44,647 nucleotides of DNA, from contig BLXT01003003.1 of assembly GCA_019648995.1 (NCBI GenBank), positions 2,241,447 to 2,286,093 of the forward strand. Direction: 5' to 3'. Below the pieces are notes generated by a model that saw only the letters and a list, made by a program, of their open reading frames with translations, was not told where the DNA came from and made no database searches. Origin of the DNA: Plakobranchus ocellatus. Taxonomy: Eukaryota; Mollusca; Gastropoda; Plakobranchidae. The position numbers and the translations under genes are program-made. Positions 1-10,470 of this stretch are shown here, in pieces; positions within the stretch are counted from its first letter, which is position 1; every line of letters begins with the position of its first letter.

Positions 1-486
1 TAGTCAAAAAAAAAAAAAAAAAAGTGTGACCTCAAAGACGAAATGCATCTTTGCTACAGTTTACAAAAGACAAAAAAAGAGATATGCTAAAGCTGGCTTT
101 CAACAGTGCTGTGGTACTCGAATTTCAACGTGAAATTAAGCTAGATAACATCAGTCATAAAATGATTATTCAAAAGAAAACACGACATATCCCAATATTA
201 CACTATAGGCAAAACAAGCATCTTTATTATTAAATCATAATTTTAGCACTCCCTTTTTACAAAATGACGAGTCCACTGATGTTTCATTGTGTTAAAAAAA
301 GTATTTTTAGGAATGCTTACATATTATTTTATTAGCAACAGAATGACCAAAATCATTATTCTGCAAACTTTACAACTGACTCAAATCAAAGTATTAAGCA
401 AAGTGAATAAGCCTACATTTATTTTCAAGTTATCGTAAATCATAAAAATTACACCGCAAACCAGGAGTCGCAAAATATGGGCCTAC
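1..486. other. AT-rich sequence without recognisable gene
   Basis: An A-run sits at 8-23. The short open frames here have no recognisable motif or codon pattern. I see no feature before the mariner insertion. Confidence 0.5.
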
Positions 487-488
487 TA

Positions 489-887
489 CGAGGGAAGTTC
501 GGAAAGTAACTGGAAAATTGGAATTACTCAAAAAGTATTTAATTGACAAGCATGAAACTTACACATGGGAAAGATAAATTTATTGGCTACTTTTCTATAT
601 AGTCCCCGTGTAGTTATGCATTTTTGCCACCGTGAGAGAAGCGAGTATATACCCTGTGTGAAAAAGTTTGCGTCAAGCTTTGAAAACGAATCACGAACTT
701 CACCAATGAGTTCATCTTCATCCTCAAACTTTTTGCCTCCCAGGTGGCGCTTTAGGGGCCCAAATAGATGAAAGTCTGAGGGTGCAAGGTCTGGACTGTG
801 GGCTGGATGGGGAATAATGTCCCACCTGTACCGTTCAAAATATTTTTAATAATTCCATTTTTCCGCTTACTTTCCGAACTTCCCTCG
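489..887 (-). mobile_element. Mariner deletion derivative (399 bp) with inverted ends
   Basis: The element starts CGAGGGAAGTTCGGAAAGTA at 489 and ends with its reverse complement at 887. It is flanked by TA on both sides (487-488 and 888-889), the mariner target. The inverted repeats are identical for 21 bases and remain similar for about 50. Internally the minus strand keeps only the C-terminal part of a mariner transposase, so this is a shortened, non-autonomous copy. A TAC-rich microsatellite follows directly. Confidence 0.9.
528..836 (-). pseudogene. Mariner transposase, C-terminal third only
   Basis: An uninterrupted minus-strand frame of about 103 codons ends in TGA at 528-530, inside the inner part of the left inverted repeat. 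It carries the SPDLAPSD block typical of mariner (D,D34D) transposases. The aspartate codon at 789-791 corresponds to the third catalytic residue. Then come HLFGPLKRHLGGKKF and the SRWQKCI block near the family C-terminus. The DNA-binding region and the first two catalytic aspartates are absent, so it cannot be an active enzyme. That the frame is still open suggests a young deletion. Confidence 0.88.
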
Positions 888-892
888 TACTA

Positions 893-970
893 CTGCTATC
901 ATTATCACCACCACCACTATTACTACTACTACTGCTACTGCTACTGCTATTAGAACTACTACTTGAAATG
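893..970. repeat. TAC/CAC/TGC trinucleotide microsatellite
   Basis: Imperfect trinucleotide repeats (CAC, TAT, TAC, TGC, AAC) run between the mariner copy and the start of the LINE. On the minus strand they produce a spurious serine-run open frame. Confidence 0.8.
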
Positions 971-1084
971 GAAAGAATGAAAGTTAATATCCTAAGGCTT
1001 GCCGAGGTAAGGATGGACAGGGGCAGGTTCCATAAAACTAGGCAGTAAAACTCTAATTTACTCAGGGGGACACACACATGAAAG

Positions 1085-1660
1085 AGGCGTTAATATCTTA
1101 TTCGATGTAACAACGGCAAAAAGTGTGGGGAGTTGGTGTCCAATTTCAGATAGAGTAGTTGTAGCTAAATTGGTAGCCAAACCATTAAATCTAGGAATTA
1201 TTCAAGTATATGCACCAACATCTGACAGTGAAAATGTAGAAGCAGAAAAGTTTTATGAATAAATAGAAAAAGCAAAAGGCTATCTAAAATCCCAGGACAT
1301 CATAATAGTAATGGGAGATTTCAATGCAAAAGTTGGGGATGAAAGAGTAGAAGATGTTGTTGGGTCCAGTGGCATAGGGACTGTAAATGAGCGTGGAAAT
1401 AGGCTAATTGAATAGTGTCAAATCAATGATTTTACCATCACAAATACTTGGTATCAAAACGACCCTAAGCTACAGTGGATTTGGACGAGCCCCGGAGAAA
1501 GAAGTAGAAACAAAATAGATTACATCCTCATTCAGAAAAGATTCTGAAACGCTGTCAAAACATCGAAGTCACTGCCGGGAGCCGACTGTGATTCAGATCA
1601 TATTCCAGTAATGTGTAAATTTCAAATAAAACTTAAAAGTTAAGAAAGGCAAAGCCTAAT
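1085..1660 (+). pseudogene. LINE AP-endonuclease domain, degenerate
   Basis: Translated pieces show ISDRVVVAKL, then IIQVYAPTSD, then the metal-binding MGDFNAKVGDE, then PGERSRNKIDYILI and a closing SDHIPV block. These are the ordered motifs of the APE-type endonuclease of non-LTR retrotransposons, which nicks target DNA before reverse transcription. In-frame stops near 1259, 1413 and 1545 disable it. Confidence 0.85.
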
Positions 1661-2033
1661 CCTAAATTCCAAATGGACTAACTAAAATCTGATGGAAAAC
1701 TAAGAGACAGAATTGCGGTAGCTGTGCAAAACAAATATGAAACTCTAAAAAATATCTCAGAAGTAGAATTATGGTTAGAAATGAAAAATTCACTTAATGA
1801 AGTCATAGAGAAAAACGTACCCAAAAAAGATAAAAAAAAAAAAAAGAGCATAAGAAATGGATAAACAAGAAATGCTCGATTTAATGGAAAAAAGGCGCAC
1901 ATAAAAAAATGTAGAAGCCAAATACAAAGACCTAAACAGAAATATCAAAATAAAATGCAACGCAACGAAAGGAGAATGGATTAATCAACAATGTCAGGAA
2001 ATAGAGCAAAAGCTAAATATAGACAGCAAATTC

Positions 2034-3720
2034 ATGCATGCTAAAATCAAGGATATCAGTGGTAAGAAAATCAAATGCAGTAGCTCTGGTTGCATCAAAT
2101 CAGAAGATGGAACAGTGTTAATGGAAAAGAAGGAAATACTAAACAGATGGTCAAAATATGTTGAGGATCTTTTTACAGATGATAGGTGCGAAAAACCCAA
2201 AATAGAGAAAAACATAGAAAGCCCAACTATCCTTAAAGGAGAAACAGAAGCAGCAATAAAGAAAATGGAAAATGGAAAAGCCACAGGAACAGATAATATA
2301 CTAGTAGAAATAATAAAAGCATTAGATAATTTAGGAATAGACCTAACAACAAAACTTCTTAGTGCAATATAAGATAGTGGTACAATTCCAGAAGATCTTT
2401 GTAAATCTGTTTTTATAGTACTACCTAAAACACCAGGAGCAACAGAATGTGAACTTCATAGAACAATCAGTTTAATGAGCCATTTTACAAAAATCCTGTT
2501 ACGCGTTTTGATGCATAGAATGTGCAAGAGTCTAAGACCAGTAATATCTCCAAAACAGTTTGGCTTTAGGCCCGATAAAGGGACTAGAAATGCAATATTC
2601 ACTATGACAATGCTTATGGAAAGATGATTGTATAGAAATGCAAAAAGATCTCCACCTCTGTTTCATTGATTATTCTAAAACTTTTGACAAAGTAAGACAT
2701 GTAGAGCTGTTTCATATGCTAGAAAAATTAGACATCCATGGGAAAGATCTGAGAGCAATTAGAAATTTATACTGGGATCAGACTGCATCTGTTAGAACCG
2801 AAGGAAAACATAATGATTTCAAACCCATCAAAAGAGATGTGAGGCAAAGATGTGTAATGTCTCCTGATTTTTGAACTAAATAGTGAAATAATCTTAAGGA
2901 ATCTTGATGGTATTTCAGGCTTAAAAATAAACGGAGAGAATCTTAATAATCTGAGGTATGCAGATGATACAGTTTTAATAGCAGAATCTGGCAAACAACT
3001 CCAAAAACTTCTAGATACTGTAGTTTTAGAGAGCGAAAGAATGAGCCTGTCTTTGAATGTAAAGAAAACGGAATGTATGATAATCTCAAAGAAATCCTAT
3101 AACCCCGTTAGCAAAGGCCAAAAAAAATCAAACAAGTTACAAAATTCAAATATCTAGGTTACCTGATAACATCAGATGGCAGATGCACAAGTGAAATAAG
3201 TAAAAGAATAGCCACGGCCAAAGATACATTTAAAAAATGAAATTAATACTGGTAAATAGAAACATAAATAGGACAACTAAAATAAGGGTAATTAAAACAT
3301 ATGTATGGTCAGTACTTTGGTATGGTAGTGAGTGTTGGACAATGAACAAAGAAATAGAAAAAAAAACAAAAAAACTAGAAGCAGTAGAGATGTTGTTTAT
3401 CAGAAGAATGATGGGGATATCATGGACAGAAAAAGGTCAAATGAAGTGGTTCTGAAAGAGGCTTATCTTGAGCGATCACTAATTACAACCATGAGACAGA
3501 GGCAGCTACAGTTTTAGGCCATATTTGCCGACATAAAGGTTTAGAACACTTAGAAAGTGGAAGGCAAACGCAGTAGAGGTAGACAGAGAATAACTTTTAT
3601 TGAAAAGCTTAAGTCATGGGCAATAGGCAAGGTTAGCAATAACAACTTTATAAGGTTAACTGAGAATAGGTACGAGTGGAGGAACATGATCGCCAATATC
3701 TGTTCCAGACAAGGTACCTG
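2034..3720 (+). pseudogene. LINE reverse transcriptase, degenerate
   Basis: Fragments in several frames give NGKATGTDNI, then SPKQFGFRPDKGTRNAIF, then FIDYSKTFDKVRH (an altered FxDYxKAFD), then LRYADDTVLIAES. The YADD catalytic box is at 2957-2968. A C-terminal block with YGSECWTMNKEI and RRMMGISW, common in RTE and related elements, ends with EWRNMIANICSRQGT and a stop near 3720. Stops at about 2370, 2626 and 2872 and several shifts make it a pseudogene. Confidence 0.88.
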
Positions 3721-4006
3721 ATGATGACTAGGCCTACTTAATAAAGTAATAAAACTTAATAAAAAATATATAAAAAAATTGTAAACATTTTCAACGATTT
3801 GCGACAGTTTACAGCAGTCATTAGACGTACCGGCGCCGCTCAATAGCTTCTATTGTCAGTCATTTTGTTGTCAACTTGACAACGCACGATCAATAGACTC
3901 CACTACTTAGATGTAGTTCTACGTCTGCAGGCCTAGATCGACATCCAAGACTTCTGAAAACAAAGGTTTAGATCTCATGCATGTAGATCTAGAGCTATAC
4001 ATTTTT

Positions 4007-4474
4007 GGTAAAAGTGCATTTTAGGTGCGTAAAGTATAAATGCACTTTAACGGTTGAGGAACAAGTGCATTTTAGGTGCGTAAATTGTGAGACTCAAATG
4101 CAGGCTTGCCTACTTGAAAATGGTCAAGATATGGATTTGGGGGAGGGAAAGTTAAAGCAAGTTCCTGTTATTTTACACGTCGAGAATATGTGGATGGCGC
4201 TAAAATGTAAATTGCACAGACAGTTTGGCACATCCCGAGATCTTTTTCCACCCTATCTCCATGAATTTGTCTTTCGCTGTAGGCATCGTGGCGAGGACAT
4301 GTTTTTTGCTAAGTTAAAGATTATAATTGACAATCAGCCTGTATAAAAATGTGCTACGTAGCTGACAATCAGCGCCTATAAATGCGTTACGAAGGCAAGT
4401 AATATATTTATATATAAATGTTATTGTTGAATTTTTCTGTGTAATAATTTACGCACCTAAAATGCACTTTTACC
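4007..4474 (+). mobile_element. Merlin-like DNA transposon derivative (468 bp)
   Basis: Perfect 27-bp inverted repeats at 4007-4033 and 4448-4474 begin GGTAAAAGTGCATTTTAGGT. The element is flanked by a perfect 8-bp duplication, ACATTTTT, at 3999-4006 and 4475-4482. An 8-bp duplication and GG ends fit Merlin (IS1016-related). Most of the inner end is repeated directly at 4063-4084. The interior keeps only the 3' end of a transposase gene, so the copy is non-autonomous. P and hAT elements also make 8-bp duplications, but the protein remnant favours Merlin. Confidence 0.85.
4095..4346 (+). pseudogene. Merlin/IS1595-type transposase, C-terminal remnant
   Basis: The open frame ends with TAA at 4344-4346. 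It contains LHVENMWMALKCKLHRQFGT followed by FPPYLHEFVFRCRH. This resembles the end of ISXO2/IS1595-like transposases, with an E..W..lK..l block and a Y-L-E-F-x-R block. The glutamate codon at 4182-4184 would be the last acid of the DDE triad. Everything upstream of it is missing. The assignment rests on motif recognition and on the matching 8-bp duplication. Confidence 0.72.
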
Positions 4475-4482
4475 ACATTTTT

Positions 4483-6982
4483 AAAACTTGAAATGTTTGA
4501 ATGTAAAAGATAAAAATAAGTGAATATTACGATTAGGCCTAGATATCTAGACTATATTTAGATCTATAGATCTATGTTTAAAGCGCAATTCCATTTAAAA
4601 TTTTTAAATGACGAAACAAAAAGCAATTTTAGTCAACACTTTAACAGCATATATTAACTAGCTAGATCTAGATTCTAGGTTTATTGCAGAATGGAAGTGC
4701 CGAATAACAACACCAGGGAACTTCAAATCTAAGGATCACATTTCTGAGACTTTTTTTTTTATTTTATATGTTGATGAAAGATTTCCGATTATGCCGATTC
4801 CAAATATTGATAGTGAAACAAAGGCAATTTTAATCAACGTTAACAAAAAAATTTTCGATACTAGAATCTAATTTAGAGCTATTTTGAAATTTCATTCAAT
4901 CAAAGATGTCATGTAAAACGCCTTTTTCTTTAGTTTTATTAAAAATCAAATGACTTCTTCTCTAAATATTAGTTTTTCAAACACTACATTCTATCTTTTA
5001 GTTACTCGGAAGTACTTCCCCGGTGCAAAAATCCTTCCATTTTGAAGATATTGCTGGTTATTGACCACCCTTTGTCATTATATTTTCAAAATCTTATGGT
5101 AATCTCCTTTACTTCATGAGAAGACTATGTTGTGCTGGAACAATTTCATTCAATTTTGAAATTTACTAAAAAATTGTTGATACTAGATCTAGGACCACTT
5201 ACAATTTAAAGACAAATAATCTCATTCAAAAACATTTTCGCACAAGAGAAATGAGTTTTAATATTGATACAATCCTTCTAATTTTAGCCTGCATTGTGTC
5301 AAATAGTCCCATTGAAAAGGATATACAATGTTTTGAACTATAGTGAAGAATGTATTCTTTTTATGTTAGACTTCCAAACCCTAGACATTCAATTGGGCCC
5401 TTTCATCATCATCTTCATGACAGATCCAGTGTGGACATTGCCTCCCTCACTGCCTTCAAAAATCACTTCTGTTGGAGGCTTGTCTTCCAGCCTGCGTGAA
5501 TTGGGCCCTTTACAGAAATAGAATGTTAATGTTTTGATTTCTGGTTATTGCGGCATTTGTATGCAAAATACATTCTGTTTATATTGAGTTTTGAACTCAA
5601 AGTCTCTCTCTCTGTTTGTCTGCCTGTCTCTTCCATGGAGATAGATACAAAGGAACAATTGCATGCTGCAGAAGAGAGATGAGAAAATTTCCATATAAAT
5701 TTCTGTGAAGATGGAATTGGTGGATCAGAAACCTGCTGAAAAGATGATCAGGAGTTCCATTCCAGATATTTGACCCATAAATGTATTACAGATCATCAAA
5801 ATTACTATTTGCTAAAAAAATCAAAATGTGGATAGGTTTTAATTTTATTAATTATCACACCACTTCAGTTTAAGGAGATTTAGGTCAATGAATAGCTCTG
5901 AACATGAACATGTTATCATTTGAGACTGATTAAATGATTGAGTCTGGTATTTACATCAGGTAAACTTGCACTACCACAAGTATCTACTTTTGTTAGCTAT
6001 GAATAAATTAAAGTGGTCAAATTACAAGAATAACATCAGTTTTTGAAAAATGAGATCATCTTTATTAAGAAAATTATCAAAGGTACAAACAAAATAGTTT
6101 GTTTTATATACTAAGCTGTTTATGTCTTGAGATCAGTCAGATGTTGCATTTTGAGAAAAAAATATCATGGAGTTGATTATCTCTTAGAAAAAAAATTTAC
6201 AGCTTTTCTAAACAGTTTGGGACACTTAAAGCTTATCATGAAACCAACTAATCTGTATCCAGTTTTATAAATTACAATGCTTCAGAATTAAATTTTTGGT
6301 TATGGTATTAATAGTTTTACAATGTCCAACATGCAACTTGACTGGTCAACAATTTTAAATATATTAAACTACACTTAATACTAATTACATATTAAACAAG
6401 GTTTATTAAAATAATATTAATTGTCTCTTTTTTTATCTGTAGATTTGTCTTTCTGTTAAATGATTTAATGTCTCTGTCTTTTGGGTATGGGTGTTTGTAG
6501 AAATAAGGGAAAACTTTCATCAAAAATTCAAATTTGAATCTATATTTGTTATGACTCTATTTTGTTAGTCAAGTATATCTGTGCTAGTCTGTTTGGGCCG
6601 CTGACTATGCCCTCTTCATCCTCCAATAGACATCCAATTCATAGAATTAGAGAAGGGGTCTCAGTATTTTCCCATCCAGAATTGTTTCTTAGGTGTGTAA
6701 AATTTTTTTTTTACCCAACTATCATAAGATTTTGGATGAAGTGTTACCCTCTCTCCTCAGGTATTTAGGTAAACCTTGGCTGATTTGCTGAAAATATTGC
6801 ATCTATATTTGAAAAGAAGTTAAAGAGCAGCTGGATAGAAAGCAAGCCATTGTGCTTTCACATTTTGATGACTCAAAATAAACTGAAATCTTGGTTTTCT
6901 TTGCAAGCATCATCATCACTGGATTTTGTGCTATTGTAAGACGTTCTTTAGATTTAACAACCACAACATCTGTGAAGAGAGA
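4483..6982. other. AT-rich upstream region of the MZB1-like gene
   Basis: AGATCT/TAGATCTA palindromic words recur around 4540-4680 and 5180-5195, as they do at 3900-4000. A GGGCCCTTT word occurs at about 5395 and 5505. I see no coding sequence with recognisable homology. The promoter and any 5' untranslated exon of the + strand gene should lie in its right part, but no clear TATA box or initiator could be fixed. Confidence 0.45.
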
Positions 6983-7246
6983 ATGAATCAACTAAACTGT
7001 GCAGTTACCGTTGCCACTGGGATCCTCTTGATCTTCCTCATGTATCCCACTGTCCAGTCCATGGAGAGTGAGGACTATGATGAGGATAAAATGCAGCAAA
7101 AGATAGCAGATAGTGTGAAAGAACATGGTTTAGACCCAGAGACAGCACAGATTATGATGCCACCTAAAGTATCGGAAGAAGATCAAGGATCAAGACATAT
7201 GCCAGGATATCTGAGATGTTCTGGTTGCGTGGCGGTGGCCCATCAG
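6983..7246 (+). CDS. MZB1: MZB1-like exon 1: signal peptide and CxxC
   Basis: Exon of 88 codons ending in phase 0 before a strong donor (CAG|GTGAGT at 7247). It encodes the hydrophobic signal sequence (core ATGILLIFLMYP), an acidic stretch (EDYDEDK) and HMPGYLRCSGCVAVAHQ, close to the HMPxHLRCxxCxAVAYQ of vertebrate MZB1. The 5' untranslated leader is not resolved. Confidence 0.9.
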
Positions 7247-10200
7247 GTGAGTCTGAGTCTAGTGCCTAGTTATTGACATGCCATAATGCACAAGTTAATT
7301 TTCATTTCATTCACTTGCCTACACATTGATTCAAGAGCAATTGCCAAATCGTTGTCGCTGAAATTATGTCACTTCTTTATCCCTGCATTTTGAAAAAAAG
7401 AATCTCCAATTACAAAATGGAAATAGCCAATTGAGTATCAGTGAGATTAATTCATGTTAAATTGGATATTAGGAGTAGATACATGTAAATTGGTTTGTAT
7501 CTCTTTACTTCAAGGTGAATGAGCTTAAAGTCTGATGGATGATCACTTTTAGTGAACTTGTCATCACACTTATGTTTGAAAGTTATTTATTGATTTGCAA
7601 AGCAAAGATGCATCCAAAACTGATTTATTGTAACATATTTATTTTTTATGCCATTACACTCATAAACTCAAGATTTGAGAATTGATATGTTCATTTTTTT
7701 CAAATATAGCTAATAGAAAATCTTATGAACTAACAATGATGACAACCCATGTTCTGGTAAACCCTTTTAAGGCGGCACAGAGAGCTGAAGACCTTATAGA
7801 TTTAAAATATTTTTTTTTCTAACTTGTCTGTAAGTCAGAGGCACAGATCTAGCAAAGCCATATCAGAAAGATGTTTATTAAAAAAAAAAGAAAGAAATTC
7901 TTGTACTTTATTTTGTAACATAATATAACATCGAGAATGTGATAAAAATATTTGATCTTTATTTTCCGAACTGCACCTTGACAAAAAAAATTGTTTGTAT
8001 ATTAGCTTTGATTTTGTAATGAAGTTAAAGTCTGCTTAGATGTTGTATCAGGTTGTAATGATTACTGAAAGTTATCAAATTCCATATTAAATGGTCAATT
8101 CTTCCTTTTTTTCCTAATCGTTCCTGTGATCTGCTTTGCTTGAACATTTCATTAAGCATACAATGGTGTTAATTTTAAATATTGAACAGCTCATATTTAT
8201 TATTACACATTTGCAATTGAAAAAAAAGAAAAAAAAAGAGGGTTAGGTAATAGAAAAATCTCATATGTAAACAAATTGCTAAACTATGTCCACTTATGAC
8301 CTCTCCTACAATATTAATCTTCAGAATTGGATAAAAAACTTAGTTGGGCACTTTACTATCAACCTCTAAAATCCAATTTCTCAATCAGATCACTGATCAC
8401 TCAATTGTGTAGCAGTTTTGCTCCAGTGTAAATAAGTAAGAAAGATACTTTTTAAAAAAATCAGTATTGTTACTTACAGTCTAAGACATAATTTATCTTT
8501 TTAAAATATTTTTTTGCAAAAGAACTTAAATACATTGCCAAGTGAGTTTAATTAATATCAGTTTTATTTGATTTTCCACTAAGTATAAAGTATCATTGAG
8601 AGTCCAAGCAATGCTCTATACAGTCTGCATCATTAGAGTTGGTGATTAATATAAAACTCACTTGCCTCAACTTTTCATAGTCATTGAAAGCTTCATGATC
8701 AAACCAACATATTTTGTACCTTCATAGAGTGAACATTGTGTTCAACATCATATTATGAAGTTTGTTTTGCTTACTTTGGCACATAAGTATATACCCTTTA
8801 CATTCCTTTCCCTCCAAGAATTTGATAATAATACTCACTCAAAATGTTATCTATCAAAACNTGTGGCCTACCAGAAAGCAATGAAGTCAGTGAAGGCGAA
8901 TGGGAGACTTCCACTGGCAGACCAAATTGAGGTTGCTGAAATTGTGTGTGAGAAAAAATTGCTTGGGTGAGTACACATATTGCAAAACATTGGGTTTTTG
9001 CTAGCTGCTGAGAATTTCCTGCTTACTGTTAAATCTGAATACCAAATTTTTATTGTAAACCTGTTTGGTTTGAACTAAATATAGACTGCGGCCCATCATG
9101 CCAAACGAGACATTTAGATCTGATTCACAAATCCCCTTAGCACTATTAACAAAGATTTTTATTGGGTTTGGTTATGACTATTCTTGGGAAATTGCAGCAG
9201 TAGTTTGCCTTTGCCTATTGCTGGTTATGTGTACTAAGTCTCCCCTACCCTTCATTTTGTAACCAACCCACAGGGCAGTATGGGTTTATGGATGGCCTTC
9301 ATTGTGATCGGGATTTTTCACCTTTTGCAGGTCTTTTTTTTAGTCTGACTGGGTTCTTCTTCCTTTCTCATTAATTTGTTATAAATTTGATTTAGTTGCT
9401 AGTTTTGTCACCAGCTTTCCGACGGATGCAGTTTAATGTCATACTCAGGCCCAGTTCATGGAATTATCAGATGCACAAGTTTGAGATTTGAAAGCATTCT
9501 CGGGCAAAAAAAAAAAAAAGCCCATATTATTTATTGGTTAAACTGCTGGAATGAAGTGGCAGAGTGGAAAGTGTTTCAAGTCTTCATAAATGGGATGGAA
9601 CTTGAATTGTGTGCAGTTTTAACTCAATACATTGGCAGTGTTTTTGCTGCCAGATATCCATAATATCACACTATTAATAAAAAAAAAGCTAAACAAAAAA
9701 AAAATTGGTTGGTTGAAAATAATCAAGAATAGGCAAAAAATTTGTGCTGATTCTGAAAATCATCCTTTTTTTTGTTTATACTCTCTCAGCCATTGATTAG
9801 CATGGTTTGCCTTAGTTTTTATTGCCATGGTATATACATTTTTACGGCAAGGCTTAAACTCTTGCAATATGACTTAAATGAGTGTGACTGTTTTGCTTGA
9901 TGTGAAAGACCTAATTGAGTTAATATTGCCATGCCACTTGTGTTAGTTTACTGTTTGCATTATTTGCATATATTTAAGCAAACTCGGCTCGCACTTGCTG
10001 GTTTTTAAACCTAATGTTGTTTAGGTCTAATTTCATGAATATGAAAGAGCTTTGAGTGGATGTTCCTTTGCAATTTTCTAGGTATGGCCTGAAAGAAGCA
10101 CGTGGTAAAAAACTGCTGTCTGGTCCAGGGCTTGCTGGCGAGCAACTCCCTGGTGTGATGGAAGCAGGTGGCAAGTGGGAGGCCAGGTATGCTATCTTCA

Positions 10201-10434
10201 GTTTCACTGTTCAATCTGTGTCTTTTTTGTTACAATTTCTCATATAAATTATATTTATGATTGATTCAATAAACAAAAGTTTAATTGAGATAATAAAATT
10301 TTTGGTTTCCTAAATAGTTGAATTAAGTATTTGAATCTTATCATATTATCTGCCTTGTTTCTTTTCAAGAATATAGCTTATAATATGCCTTACAAAATCC
10401 TTTTCCAATGATTTTACTTGAATTATTCATAACA

Positions 10435-10470
<36 letters not shown>

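Larger units (their letters stand above)
1080..3770 (+). mobile_element. Decayed non-LTR retrotransposon (RTE-like LINE)
   Basis: One long copy carries an AP-like endonuclease followed by a reverse transcriptase, in the order found in RTE/craniofacial-development-protein-2-like elements. Many stop codons and frameshifts interrupt both parts. The coding part ends near 3720. An A/T-rich tail with several AATAAA-like words follows (about 3740-3775). No target-site duplication could be fixed. The clade is inferred from motif style, not from a tree. Confidence 0.85.

Noticed and set aside
835-1077. Minus-strand Ser-rich frame
   Set aside because: It is a translation of the trinucleotide microsatellite and the right mariner end.
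7741-7815. Possible cassette exon in MZB1-like intron 1 (AAG then GCGGCACAGAGAGCTGAAGA)
   Set aside because: No suitable donor follows, and it does not align with the protein family.
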